The notes: generated by a model not told the origin, from the sequence alone. A DNA stretch of 64,000 bases from Prunella strophiata (GCA_036583965.1 JAZBQD010000019.1:22881085-22945084); one strand, 5' to 3'. Shown: positions 1 to 12,590, numbered from the stretch's first letter. Numbers and translations are program-made.

Positions 1-3000
1 GATACGGGTTTCTTTTCTGGGCTTTAAGTTTCACAGATGAATCTACTGTGCTACCAGTACTGGAGTGGTCCTTCAGCAGAAGGAATTAAGAGCACAGGAG
101 AGGGTGTTTTAATTATCTAACAGACACCAACTCTAGGCAGGAAAAATTGGGCAACACCAATTCCATGGTTAGGAAGAGTGCAAGACAATTAGCCCAAAGA
201 CTTCAACAGAAACAGGCAGGACTTCTCAGGTTGTTCTGACCAGCATCATCCTGGCTTCTAATGCTACATTAATGCTAAGGCATATTTTAGCTTTGGTGCA
301 GGATAAGAAAGGGTATGTGTATTCCTTCTCTGTGTGTAACAGAAGCCTGGTAAGAAGCACTATGACATTATTAACTAGACACTTCTAGTAGTGCTGGTAC
401 AATAAAAAGAAAAGATTCATAGAAAATACAAAGGCACACATCCTTGTTACTACTGCCTGGCCTTCTCCTCTGGGGCACCAGCAAGACTTCATCATCCCTG
501 AAGACAAGTTTTCATGTTATATGAGCAAACTAACCATACTGGACAGCAATCTAGGTTAAGTCAGGTTTTGTACTCTATTAGCTAATTGCTGTCCTGACTT
601 TTAAATGAAAATAGAGCATCTTTTCAGTGGCCACATATACATCTGTGACCTCAAAACAAGATGCAGCAGCTGATAAGAGCAGCTGTTTCTAAGATAATTA
701 AAAATCTGTCAGCAACAGAAACAGAGGATGCAGGAAAGGCATTGCATCCAAAGCAAACTTTATATTATTCTCCAGTACTACAGTACTCTCTTAAGGTAGT
801 CTCCAGACACATAATAGGTTAATCCTACTAGTCCCCTTCAGAGGAGCCAGCATCTACCTAGAAAGCCTCTAGTCTTACATGGTCAACCTTTTCCTGATAG
901 TCTTCATCCTTGAAGGGTCAGGAGGGAAAAAGAGAGAAAGAAGTTAAAAGGAAGCACTATGGAAGCCTGCACAAAACAGCCTGAAGATTGACATTTATAA
1001 CTGTCCTGCAGCACAAGCTTTGCAACCTTATTCACTTGAACAAAGCACAAAGTTGATCCCACCATTATAACATTTTATATCCAGTCATTTATGCAAATGA
1101 CAACTGTGATACTTAAAGAAAAAAAAAAAAAAAAAAAAACCCAAATGAGCAAGAAGAGAACAGACTTAGTTCATTCTCCCTATAGCATGATAAAACTCAA
1201 ATTACTCAGTTGTGTAGGATCCTAGAAAGATTCATATGGAGAGTCGTCACTGCAGCCATGCCAGAGACCAGAACTGATACTGGACCAGTCACACTCGGGG
1301 TTATACCCTGCAGCAGGCTACAGCCCTTTTTCCAGAAGCTACTGTTTCTCAAAGCAACCTCAGATTCCCCCCTGAGAGCAGAAGCTGTAGCAGTTAGTGT
1401 AAGACAGGCATAGCTGACATCAGTGTTAGCTGCAGCAGATGATCTTTAGCTAACACTGTAAGGCAGCAGCTTGGTTATATAGATAAGTAACCTAAGAAAA
1501 TCAGCCTATTAATCACTGTGAAAGTTGCACACTGGTTGAGAACCTTTTAGATGAGCGGACTGTCAGAAGTTGAAGCAACCAGAACTTTTAGGCCCCAACT
1601 GCAAGGAGGTAACTAAGAACCAAATAATCTCCATGCTATTCTAGAAATCACAGTGTTCAGAACCACTCAGGAGGAGAATTTAGAGTATCCTAGACTGACC
1701 TATGACCCTACACTAGGAGTATGCATAGGATGGCTGGAAACACTCCACTAACCCACCTGACTTTTCTTTTGGATTAAATCATCTCTCCTGTGGAACGTGG
1801 AAGCCATGTGATTCATAAAGTGCATATACCTCTCATGGAAGTGGTTTGCTATCTGAGTTCATTTTGTGTCTTTGCTGTCATCTGGTCTTATGATCTTACT
1901 ACAACAAAAGCAGAGGGGGTCTACATGCAGGTTAGAGCAGCTGGGGTACAAAGGTGTTCTTACCAATGAGCAGCACAAATGAAATCAGATTTCCCCAACA
2001 GGTAAAAAAATCTGTTGGAAGCATGTATCTGTCAGCCAGGGGCCTGCTTGTTCCCACAGCCAAAAGCAGAAAGGCTTCTGTGGGGTCCAACATGACCTAA
2101 GCTTCTCTGGATGTACAGAGCCCAAGTGGTACAAGACTTGCACTAGCATGGAAGAAAATCCAGCTGGGCAACACATGTTGGAAAAGTATTTAAATAACCA
2201 CTTCTTGGAGCAATCTTTCACGTGGGTTTTACCCTCAGCAATTCTTATTTTACAGCAAGAAATGCTTTTTAACTACCACCCAAGGACTACAACTACATAA
2301 GCAAGCTTTCAAATACCAGCTAGGACAAGAGAAGAACATATTTTCAGAAGAGAAAGCACAGAGCCTTTCCCCAGGCTGTAGTGAAATGTGGCAGAAGAGG
2401 GAACCAGCAGGGAACTTGATTTTTGGGCAAACCCTGATATAAAGTAATTTTGTCCTACCTGTGTGGAAATATTTTCAAAATAAGGAAAACCTTCCTCCTT
2501 TAGGCTGACCATTGCCTAGTAAAGCAGTCTCCATTCAAAGGATCTACAGAGTGCTGCCAGAGACACTGCTGGCAAAATCATACTGAGACTGCAAGAGGAA
2601 GAGACCAGGGAACTCTTGAACAAGGTCCCAAGGGAATCACATCACTGTAGGATAAAACAAAATAGACCATGGAAGTAGGATAACAATAAAATATTTTTGC
2701 ATGCAGATTTTTTACAGGACAGCAAATAGTTCACTCTTGTTGGAAGAAGAAACAGGAAAAGAAAATCTGCTGATACACTTTTTAAAAAGGCTTTTCCACT
2801 CAGCTTTCCAAATCAATCTCATCAAGAGCTCCAAACCTGGCCAAACAACTTCTTCTGATGGATGTCATCAAGCCAGCATTCAGGCTGTTAGGTTCAGTAA
2901 TGTTAGAGCCAGGAAAAAGGTTTGACTTTTACTCTGTAAAAGTGTCCAGAAGTCCTGTTAGGATGGGATAGCAAAGATCTTCAACAGATCTCATTGTATG

Positions 3001-6000
3001 ATCTGTCCCTCTCATTATACAAATAACATGTATAGCTTGAGTTTCTCCATTCTGTCAGAAACTTGATAGCATCAAGATGAGTAAATGTACCACATCAAGC
3101 CAGGGGATGGGAAAGGCCTCTCAATGGAAAAAGAGATGCATTACCCCTCCAAAATGAATGCTTGAAATGTGGAGTTCTGGCATGCAGCAAGCAGATTTAT
3201 CTCTAGGAATTCCCACTTACAGCATATTCCCCTGGGTGCCCAAGAAGTGCCTGCTGAATTGCCAAGGAGCCCTGAAGGCAGGAACGCACACAGCCTTTGC
3301 TGCAGGAGGGTGCCAACTGCACCAATTACAGCAAATAATCATGTTCCATCTTGCCTGGTGAAATAACACCTAGCTGCAGTGTTGTTTGTTAGTACTTGTA
3401 CTTCTGAAAAGGCAGGAATGCTCTGCAGGTCACATGGGCAGAGTGTGAGCTTTGTGACCTTTCATGAGCCCCTTGAGGAGGTCTACGTTTGAGGATAATG
3501 CAGGTACTTCCACACAGAATGGGAATTATGAAGTAGAGATTTGGGCAGAGGAATTACAGATTTGCTGCTGTAGCTAAGAATATTCTTGTGGGAAATACAT
3601 ACACTCAACAGGTACTGAAAAAATACTAAGATATCATAGTGTGTTCATAGAGCTTGGGGGAAGTATATTAGGCTACAAGGCACAAGACATTGCAACTATG
3701 CCCTGGGGAAGGAGGTTTTAACAACACATTTGTTGGATAGAGCAACACATAGTTTGGAGTCTCTTTTAGAAGAGAGAGCCCAGGCCAAGCAGAGATCAGC
3801 AGTAACCTGATAAGATCTATGCTCCAACTCAGATGATTTGCCTATTGACTTCAAAACAAAGATCTTTTTAATTACAGTAATTGTCCGCCCTCTAAGTGAA
3901 TTTCCTTGTAATAAGCCCAGATGTTGAAACATGGATAGACAGGTACCTTTTGCTTCCTTCAAGCAAGCTGCTTTAACTGGAAAACACTTCCTGGATACTT
4001 CTCAGTGTCATGAAAAGACCCAAACAATAGCACAAATGGTATGTTCATACCAGAAATTTGAGATGGGTGGAAACTGGGTGGATTGGCATGGAATTAAAAA
4101 AAAAAAAAAAATTAAAAGAGTCAAAGTGAATTAAACCAGTTTTAAAACTCTGAGGAACCTCTGAAGGCAAAATCACTAACCTAAATGTGAAATTGCATAT
4201 GAGGGTGTGAATATGGCAAAGGTTTAAGACAAACCCCTTTGCCTTCAAAATCAGTAATAAGAATAAAACTTTCTATGCTGAAATTAATTACAAGGGGCCT
4301 AATCCACTACTGCCAGTTCCAGGAAAAAAAAAATAGGACTGTTTTTTTAATCTTGCATTTCTTTTGGGAAGATTTTTTATAAAGGTTTCAAGATGACTAG
4401 ATGGCTGAATGAGGCACCCATTGTAACCCCACCACTTAACAGCAAGCCAAGGCCAAGCTTCCAGAAAAGGAAAAGGCAATTGCCAATCTAGGGTGAAGAA
4501 AAAAACAATGTTAGTTCTGTTAAATACTCACTTTGGTATCAAATATGGTCACATATAAAAAGCCTCCAATTTTGGAGCAAAGGAAAAGGCTGAGGATTAT
4601 TTACAGTGGATTTTGTCTTTCTTCCAGTACCTCCAAGGTTCTTGATTAACACAAACATTTAGCAACAAAGACCTGTCTGAAGGGAGACTATTGACACAAA
4701 CTATTCTTCCTGGTGGTTAAGATCCAGTACTAACATATTTGAATGTTGTTAAGCATGGAAGTCACTCACCCTTCTGCTTCTGAAAAGCTCACTGCTTTAA
4801 ACAGAAGCACTGTAAATATTTCTTACTCTTCTTCAGGACTTGCCCAAGTCCTGGAGCCTCTATGATCTCTTCCCAGCTACTGAAGTGGTTGTGATATGAG
4901 CAGTAAGCACAAGCAAACTGCAGTAAGTTACAGACCATCAGCTGTACCTCTACATAATGCCCTGGTCTCTTTAAAAGCAGAGAATCACAGCATGAACTGG
5001 GATGGCCAGTGCCAGCAAGAGAACAATCTGACAGCAAGCCACCCTAATGTGGAGGCCAGCTAATGATTACACCCCCTTAAACCACCAGCTGGTTTCCCTA
5101 AGACTGTCTTTACCTATGAGGTTCAACAGTTACTTCTATTTCTTAAACTGGATCTTCTGCACATTCCCTCACACAATTCATCCTGAATGCCTACAGCATA
5201 TCCAAGGGGAGAATCCCTAGGTGGAAGGTGATTCTCCATCATGCCTATCAAAAGAAAAGAGCATACTTTTCTCCAGAAAAAAAGGCTGCTCTATGAGGTG
5301 TTATTGTAAGCTAAGCTGTAATAGTGCTATTTTCAACAGCATGACAGGGTCTCAAAGGAAAAACCCCCCACAACCATTTTGGCACAGATGTCTGGGACAC
5401 AGCTACTCAGTGTGATAGGAAAGTTTTGTCACTGCACAGGGAATTGGGGAGCAGTCACTCCAAGACAGAAGGTCCCAGGGCTCTGAGCAGAGTAGCTTGA
5501 AGTAGAGTTGGTACCAGGGTGGTCAGTAGTGCAAAATGGGTTTCCAGTTTAAAGAAGCCAAGAATATGGTATGCTGGACACCATTGGCTGGTACTGCAAA
5601 ACAGTAAGCATCACCTCATTTAAACAAATATCACTCGCAACAAAGTGGAAGTCTGATGACATTTTTGTCCATCTGGTATGTGTCAGGAAGCAAAACTGGT
5701 ATGTCATTTCTTGAGAGCTGCTCCTTCTAGCAGGAGATGTCTGTAGAGAAGCCATGCTAACATCCAACAGCAAGCTTCCAGAAGAATTTCAGCATTCTGC
5801 AACACTAAGCAAAAAATCAATTGAAACAGTTCAGATCTATTTCTGGATACTTGGGGATGTTGCCTTACTCTCCTGAGAAAGAGAGGTTCTTGGCCCCCTT
5901 CTACCATTTGAAGATGTACTAATAGAACAGCCTCTGAACCAAAGTTTTCCTCCAAAGACAAGTGAGAGCTGAGTCTGCACATTATTACCCACAAGGAAAA

Positions 6001-6520
6001 GTCTCAGATGCTGCAAAGCTGGCTCCTAGCACAACCTTTGTAGCCATGCACAGAGAAAATGAAAAAGAACATCACTACACAAACTTGACAGAGACCATGT
6101 CAGATGTACTGGCTCAAGCAAAACAAAGTACAAAAGTAAGGCATCTGTTTTTCTGCCTTGCTACCATAGATGGTGGCAAAACTGATCACAAAATGATGTG
6201 CCTGCTCATATTTTAAACCTAGAAATTAAAATATCAGGAAGATATGCATGCACAGAAGGAATAGGCCCCAAGTCCTGTACGATACTACTCTCCACTTGAC
6301 ATGTAAGAAACCGTAGCCGTAGATGGGACCCTGTGTGGAAAACTATTACACAGAGGGCAACACCAGAAAAGGGACAGGGTAGTCACATGAGTCCCAAATC
6401 TAAGGACAAAATTCAAAGGGCAAAGCACACCATGCAGGAAGGAATCTCAGACGAAACTAATAATTCTCCACTGGAGACAACAGCAGGACAACAGACAAGC
6501 CCTCCTGACAGGACACCCAC
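1..6520 (-). other. IFT43: Probable IFT43 intron 2 (non-coding stretch)
   Basis: This AT-rich stretch lies on the 3' side of IFT43 exon 2 on the minus strand. Open frames here are short, in both strands, and none resembles the remaining IFT43 protein (the region around the human GGWAGDS motif and the acidic C-terminal half). I therefore read it as intron 2, with exon 3 onward to the left of the window. It contains a 21-base A run at 1119-1139 and a shorter A run near 4096-4110, but no recognisable transposon or RNA gene. A small exon could have been missed by eye. Confidence 0.55.
1119..1139. repeat. Poly(A) run, 21 bases
   Basis: An uninterrupted run of 21 A residues. No retroposed body is recognisable on its left, so it is reported only as a homopolymer tract, probably length-variable between individuals. 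Confidence 0.9.
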
Positions 6521-6610
6521 CTCTCCAAGAGAAGCAGACGGGGAATTCTTCCTGCTGAGTTTTTCACCTGCAAAGAGGTCTTGGCGGGCTCGACGGCCCA
6601 TCTTTAGTAC
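6521..6610 (-). CDS. IFT43: IFT43 coding exon 2
   Basis: IFT43 is a subunit of intraflagellar transport complex A, which carries cargo back from the ciliary tip and brings receptors into cilia. Read on the minus strand, a pyrimidine-rich tract and CTACAG acceptor (6611-6616) precede a 30-codon exon that ends at GAG followed by a GTGGGT donor. The product contains KMGRRARQ, then GEKLSRKNS, and ends LGE. From memory, the human protein has KMGRRAQQ, an aligned K-N-S-S segment and an ending T-G-E, in an exon of the same 30-codon size, so the match covers the whole exon with about one gap. Both ends are in phase 0. The gene runs leftwards, head to head with TGFB3, as in other amniotes. The weak point is that only one short exon is matched and by memory. 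Confidence 0.82.
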
Positions 6611-6902
6611 CTGTAGCGCAGGGGGAAACACGAAGGAGCAGAGGACACACAGTTACTGACACAAGCCGTTCCATCGCAGGCAGCAGAACGCAAGGCACGG
6701 CCCTGCCGCCCCGCCCCGCCGCGGAGGCTCCCCTGCCGCAGGTGTGAGCCCGCAGCCGCCGCCCGGCCCGGCCCTGCCGCCGCCCGCCGCCCCACGGCAG
6801 CCGTGCCGCTGACCCCGCGCCCCCTCCGGGCCGCGACCGGCCGGCGGTCCAAGGCCCCGGGCCCCCGCTCGGAGAGGCTGGGCCCGGCCCGGCCCCGCTC
6901 AC
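6611..6902 (-). other. IFT43: IFT43 intron 1
   Basis: A short, GC-rich intron of 292 bp between the candidate coding exon 1 (donor GTGAGC at 6897-6902) and exon 2 (acceptor CTACAG). Both boundaries are GT-AG and phase 0. Long open frames through it on both strands come from its high GC content and are not taken as genes. Confidence 0.6.
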
Positions 6903-6956
6903 CCCGGCGACGCCGCCCCGCCGCGGCGCCTCCGCTCGCTCCGGCTCAGCCTCCAT
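6903..6956 (-). CDS. IFT43: IFT43 coding exon 1 (candidate start)
   Basis: On the minus strand an ATG at 6956-6954 opens 18 codons, beginning MEAEPERAEAP and ending GGVAG, that stop at a consensus donor GTGAGC. The exon joins exon 2 in phase 0 without a stop. It sits inside a CpG island, 22 bp below an ETS-type CCGGAAG site, as expected for a TATA-less housekeeping promoter. The start context has C at -3 and G at +4, so it is only moderate. The human protein begins with an acidic segment (MEDLLDLDEEL), which is not found anywhere in this island, so either the avian N-terminus has diverged or the true exon 1 differs. The choice rests on reading frame, splice site and location, not on sequence similarity. 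Confidence 0.55.
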
Positions 6957-6977
6957 CCGCCGCCGCGGCCGCCGGTG

Positions 6978-6984
6978 CTTCCGG
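6978..6984 (-). promoter_or_regulatory. ETS-family site in the IFT43 promoter
   Basis: The minus strand reads CCGGAAG, the core recognised by GABPA and other ETS factors, 22 bp upstream of the candidate IFT43 start codon. Such sites commonly mark start regions of TATA-less CpG-island promoters. Function is inferred. Confidence 0.45.
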
Positions 6985-7159
6985 CGGACAGCCCGCCCCG
7001 CCGCCCCGGCAAACCGCGGCACGGCCCCGCCGGGCCCGGCCGGCAGCCCCCGCAGCGCCCCGCGGGCCGCGCCGAGCAGCCGGCCTGGCAGCCGCGGGAA
7101 CACCCACCCCCGCAGCAGGGTTAAACCTTGCCCTGGCTGGGGGAACACCAGTGCTGCAG

Positions 7160-10100
7160 CACCTCATGCGGGTACGCTGCTAGCCCTTTCTAATGCCACC
7201 GGCGCTGTGGCAGCCAGGAACAGTCTGACGCTCTGCCTTCTCCAGCTTTTTGCCGAAGACACATTTTAAGTTCCCACTAAGGCAGATAAATCCTAGCCTT
7301 ACATCTGTCTCCTGATAGAGGCTTTGGCCAAAGTCTCCCTGATGGCTTCTGATGCTCTTCCCAATTCTCCCTGGCTCTCTAACACAGCTTTCCAGATGGG
7401 GCAGCCGGTCCCCAGAGCCCACGGTGGAGGCAGTGCCAAGGATCAAATGTAAGCACAACGATCATTACACACATGCTTCTCAGCCGTGAGCTGTGCAGAG
7501 ATTTCCACTGAGCTGTATAAAACGACCCCAGTCTGTTTCTTGGCTGGACAGATGTACAGATTAATTGTAAATAAATCTGTTTTTAGCTCCACACTGTTTA
7601 ACAAACATTCAATTTTCCCTTACTTTGTCCCTTTGGCTATATTTTTTTTCTGCTATCTCACATTCCTCACAATTTGGACCCATCCTCATTAGCCTAAATA
7701 ATTTCTTCTGCTGCTACAGTAGAGAACTGTGCCACACCACAAACTACACTGCTAACACTTTGCCATGATGAAAATTGACTCCATAAGTCTAAACTTTTAA
7801 GCCTCCCAGGAATACCTTTTAATAAAGGCACTAGATTTCACTCTCTACCTGCTTAGATTTTGTAGAAGCTCATGGTTTGGTTGAGGAACTTTAGGTCATC
7901 TAAATAAATTGTATCAAATAATTCTCCTTTTTTTCATTCCTACTGACATATTGAAGTAGTTGTGCTGTGATGATCTAAGGATTAAGTGAAATAAGATTTG
8001 TGGGCAGAGGTAATAACTTTTTATTAGACCAACTGATATAGCTGGAAAAGAAAATATAAAATAAGGGTTTCTGTGCCTGAAAGCTTGTGTGTTTTTTCCA
8101 GCTGTATCAATTGGCCTAATAAAAGATATTATCTCCCTTTACAAATCTTGACATGTTCAAGGAATTCAGTAAGTGAGACATGATTTTCCTTTTTTGAAGC
8201 CAAGCTTACTGGGCTTTATGAAATTATGATCTTCCATATACTTTGTTCTTCTCTTTTAATTACAGATTCAAGCATTCATGAGGTAGGGAGGGCAGTCTGC
8301 ACCTAGCCCCATGCTTCACCACCAGGGCCATGGGAATATGGCCCTGCATTTCTCAGCTCCTCCAAACAGCTGCTGCAACCACACAGCTACACAGATGCCA
8401 GGAGACAGAGGGGACTGTAGCTCTGGGGTTACAATGCTCTTACAGCTGACCTCGATCAGAAAAAGAGCATACCAAGAGGAGTATGATAGCATCCAGAGCA
8501 ATGTCTGCTAAAACACAAGGCATCCCTGGGGCAGGAATCCTTGGGGAGGAGTACATTGCCAGCTGTGCTCCCACACAGGTAGCTGGCAGGGTGATCCTCC
8601 CAGAGCCAGGGTAGAGCCATACAGGGTGCCATCCTGGACAGACAGATCATGAAGCAGCATGATCAGTGCATGCACTTGTTTGGAACTGCCCTCCCCCTCT
8701 CCTCACAATTCCCCTAGGTCCCCATCCCAGGCAGTACACCTGTACTTCCCATTTTCCCCCAAGATACTCTGTGCTGCTTGCTGCCTACCCCAGGGAGAGA
8801 AGTCTCAGGCCAGCTGAGGGAGGGTGAAGTCCATGTGCAGGAAAGAAAACATGTAAAGACTTGGGGAACTGAGCCTTAGCCTCAGAATTTTGACTCCTGA
8901 CTTCAGAGATTCTCAATGAGAGAGAAGAGCAGATATGCAGCAAGAACAAAACCTAAGATCTGTCCTACCTCTAGTGCCTCTGAACTCCACTTTTGGAATG
9001 GGGTTTGTTACCTACCCCTGAAATTTTTGTCTGCTTGGGGAGGGCAGCAGGAGAAAAAGTTTTCATCCATCATTTCATGTTGTGGCCAAAGTGGATTTTG
9101 CTTGCCTTAAGTATTGGGGTTACAGTTCCTGAACAGGTTTAATTTTCCTCTGTCTTACTGGTGACACCACAGGCAGCATTTGACCCTGGGACCTACATCA
9201 GCTCCACTCAACCAACCAAGAAGGAGCCAGGTACCAGGACAAACGTCTGGTGCTGCTGTGGTTGTCCAAAGCTGTTTTCCAGTGCTTGCTTTCTGTCCAG
9301 GTCAGGTCTGTGGTGCCAGGGTTTCTCTTTCCCAGTGTAGAGTTTCAGGTGTATTCTCAGCTCTCAGTCTGCCTTACTTGTTTGGTTTTGCCCTCACTGT
9401 AAATCACACTGCTGCCACCCCCTCTAAGCCGAACAGCAAGTAAGAACTATGTAAGCATTCCTTTCACAGATAAGTTCTCACATCTAAGCACAGACTCTGC
9501 ATCTGGTTTCAACACAAACCTGATCACACAGAATAGGACTAACAGAGTCCCCCACTAGTACTGTTTACTGTTGATTTCTCCTTGACTGGCAGACATATGA
9601 ATAGAGCTTGTGTCTGGTCCTCCTATCCATCAGAAAGTCTGGGAAAGCAATCACACTTGAGCCCTCCTCCCATATGCTTCTAGTCCTAGACCTCCTTTAC
9701 AGCAAGGGCACACACATGTAGTTAAAGCCACAGCTATATCATTAACAACACAGATAAAATTACTAGTTATAACAGCAAGTTCCAAAATGTCACCTTGCTG
9801 TAAAAAGTCCATACCTTTTCACAAGTTCTGTTCTTAGCAGTGCTAACTGCATCCTCCTTCTTCACCACAGCACCACTAACTGAATTCTGCCTCTCCTCTC
9901 TTCCTGATCCCTCCTCTTATATTACTCAAATTCATTGGCAGTACCTGTGTCCTATTAAGGGCACACCTGTTCTAAATCTTAGAAATCAGACCAGCTGCAA
10001 CTCTTTAAAAGGGTAAATTACCTTCAGTAATCTGAATTTCTGAGTGGCCAACAGTTTTCTAAAGCAGGTCTTGGACAGCAGTAGGATTTATGGGATGCAG

Positions 10101-12480
10101 GGCAATTCCAGTAGCAACAAGTGACACAGCACAGTGCTTTCTTCCTCACCCAATCTTCACATCAGGCAGGCAGCCAGACTCCCAATTTTGATATGGGCCA
10201 ATTCATTAAATCATTAAAACAATAAGCTTCCACTGGGATGCAAAGCATTCAGCAAAGACTGCTGCTGTATCCTGCTCCACACTAGCAGCATGCTGGCAGC
10301 TCAGTTTAATTTTTCTGCAGGTTTTTTTTCCTCCATGCACCTCCCCATCTCTAAGGGGTTTCGGACGAGGGAAACAACTGCAAATATTTTTATTTCTGTA
10401 GGCTTCAGAACAAAATACCCTAACAATTGCAAAGCTTCAAACAAGACGTCCCTCCCTCTGGAAGGTGGAAGGGGCTTTGACAGGCAGCAAAGGCCCACAC
10501 ATTTGCCTGTCTTGATCGCCATGAGCACAGATACTATTCATGTTACATCAGCCCCAGCTCAGACTGTCAAACCCCAGCCAGAGTTGCCAAGTGTGAAGTA
10601 TTCCCTATGATACAGGTTCAGTAGCTCTGTCAGGCTCTCCCTCAGCCTAGCTGGATTCCAGCATGTACAAGATGTGCAACCTGTTAATGACTGCTGTCAG
10701 ACCACGGGGCTTCCCCACCTCTTTTCAACCCACAGAGCAACACTTGGAGCAGAACGTGAGTGGCCCAATACTGGAATCTGCAGGACACCTACATCCTTCT
10801 CCACTATTACTTCCAAGCAGTAAGCTCCCACTGTCAGCTTGTAACAGAAAAGTCTGATCTCAGCCATTAGCAACATAACCTTGCATTTTGTACTATTTCA
10901 TCCCATTTCTCCTGTATTAGCCTTCAAAATTGCCTATCCCACTTCTGTAGGATATTCCAGTCCTCCCCTGTATCAACAATGCCTCCAGTTTTGGATAAGC
11001 AGCCAATTCGATTAGCACATCCATTTTGGTGTGCCAAGATCATTAATAAAACCTGGGCCCAGGACCAGCCTCTGGGAAATTCTCGTAATTTCTTACAATT
11101 TCTGTACTTATCTCCATCTTAACTAATAACTCACTATGCAGGCACTGTAGCAAATGGATTACTGGAGTCCAAAGCAATCAGTTTGACTGCATTTACTGTG
11201 ACCTCCAACCTGGCAGCAGGGTTGAGGAGATCCCAGTGTGGAAAAGCATTCCAAAATTCATTTCAGAAGTGCCTGGGGAACTCTAGAAACATCCATCCCC
11301 AACCTACATAATAATATTCCATGGATACTTAATGTCAACAGTCAGAATTTCCATCTTACTTCAAGTCAAAATTTGCCCTAACATCATCTTGGAGCTACTG
11401 GATTTTGTTACATCTTTGTCATTCCATGAAAGAACTCTTAATTCCTCTTCCCCAAGCAAAGCACAAGCAAACAGTGAGCAGCTCATCCTTACATCTCCTC
11501 AGAGCTGCACAAAGTGGCTCACAGTGCATCCAGCACCCCCAGCTGCCCCGTGGATTTCCTGTCAACCTGTTCCACACTCCATGTCTTGGGTGAGCCGCTG
11601 TCCTCGTGAGCTTGCAGTGCTCTCCCAGCCCAAGGCCCCCGAACATGCAGGAAAGGGAAGGCTCCCTGCAGCTGTGCCCGGTGTTTCCAGATGCCTCCAG
11701 CTGCACTGTTGCCTGCTGTTGCTGGACACCACCGCTCCAAGGGGTCGCACTGCCGCCGGGGCCACACCTCTCCCTGAGCATGAAGATCCAGGACTTGCTT
11801 CCACAGAGAGCTTTGCCCACATCCCACTTTGCCCGCAGCCTCGCAGGAGCTGTCCCTGCCCCACTTTTCCAGCGGGTTGGCCGGCTCCTTCGGCAGCGCT
11901 GCCAGTGCTGCGAGCGGCTGCCATGGGCTGGGAAGGCACAAAGCCGCTGGCTCAGGGGCTGCCCCTCTGCTGGCCCCGGGAGAAGGGCTGGGTGGCTGGG
12001 GACAGGGTCCAGGTGGTGCCAGGAGAAGAGCTCTCGCTCGCTCTCCCCTCTCTGGTCTCCGGAGGGCAGGTACGGGCCCAGCCCGCGGCACTGAGGCGGG
12101 AGGCCGGTGGTGGCCGTAGTGAGGGCACGCCCCAGGAGAGAGACCCGAACGGGCCCGGGTTAAGAATTATAACCCCATCCACGGCCGGTGCTTTGTCTCC
12201 CGCCTGTGGTCCTGGCCCCGTCCGAGGGCAGCGGATGCCCGACGCGGCCCCTTCACCGCAGCGAGGGCTGCTGTGACCGGGCATCCCCCGGACCTCTGTC
12301 TGCCACCTGCCCTCAGGGCCTGGGGCATCGCCCTGACCCTGCCGCCACCGTGCTTCGGCCCGCAGGGGCCGCCAGTCCCGCCGCAGCCCCCGGCCGCAGC
12401 GCGGCGGCCGAGCCCCGCCGTTCGGCCCCTCCTTCCCTCGGAAAGAAACCACATCAGGAAAGTATTCGGGGTATTTTTAG
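7160..12480. other. Spacer between the IFT43 and TGFB3 promoters
   Basis: About 5.3 kb separates the two CpG islands. The left part (7200-11300) is ordinary AT-rich sequence with no convincing coding exon. From about 11500 it becomes steadily GC-richer and merges into the TGFB3 island. The long frames between 11332 and 12490 are treated as products of low stop-codon density. The only clear internal feature is the palindromic repeat at 7992-8151. Regulatory elements for TGFB3 may well lie here, but I cannot point to one. Confidence 0.7.
7992..8151. repeat. Palindromic MITE-like element with long inverted arms
   Basis: Two arms of about 57 bp face each other across a core of about 45 bp. The left arm (7992-8048) contains TTTTTATTAGACCAACTGAT. 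The right arm, read in reverse complement (8151-8095), gives TTTTATTAGGCCAATTGAT. Both end in AGCTGGAAAA at the inner side and begin AAGATTTGT at the outer side. Mismatches are scattered, about one in seven. The layout fits an old non-autonomous DNA transposon or fold-back element. I have a sense of having met the 'ATTAGACCAA / AATAAAAGATAT' wording in ancient amniote repeats but cannot name the family. Confidence 0.75.
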
Positions 12481-12576
12481 CGGCTTTTAATGCTATTTCG
12501 CAGCTGGGAGCGGGAGGGGCCTCCCCGCGCCGCCCGGACCACCGCGAAGGGCCCGCCCGCCGCCTCGCGGGTGTCG

Positions 12577-12590
12577 CCAGCAGGGGGAGC
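12577..12590 (+). promoter_or_regulatory. CTCF-like motif
   Basis: CCAGCAGGGGGAGC matches the core of the CTCF consensus (CCASYAGRKGGCRS) except for A in place of C near the end. It lies about 300 bp upstream of the inferred TGFB3 start, where an insulator or promoter-proximal loop anchor would be plausible. Motif match only. Confidence 0.5.

Larger units (their letters stand above)
6560..7150. promoter_or_regulatory. IFT43: CpG island at the IFT43 5' end
   Basis: GC content rises abruptly, with dense CpG from about 6700 to 7100, and covers the first coding exon of IFT43. No TATA box is visible. An ETS site (CCGGAAG on the minus strand, 6978-6984) lies just upstream of the candidate ATG. GC-box-like CCGCCCC strings recur at 6710-6720 and near 6990-7000. 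This is the layout of a housekeeping promoter with dispersed starts. The start site itself cannot be fixed from sequence. Confidence 0.8.

Noticed and set aside
1..6520. IFT43 exon 3 and beyond
   Set aside because: I looked for the GGWAGDS-like motif and the acidic segment on the minus strand and did not find them, so no exon is claimed.
6564..7183. Long overlapping frames on both strands across the IFT43 island (up to 194 codons)
   Set aside because: They are Ala/Arg/Gly/Pro strings produced by high GC content. Only the short pieces bounded by splice signals were kept.
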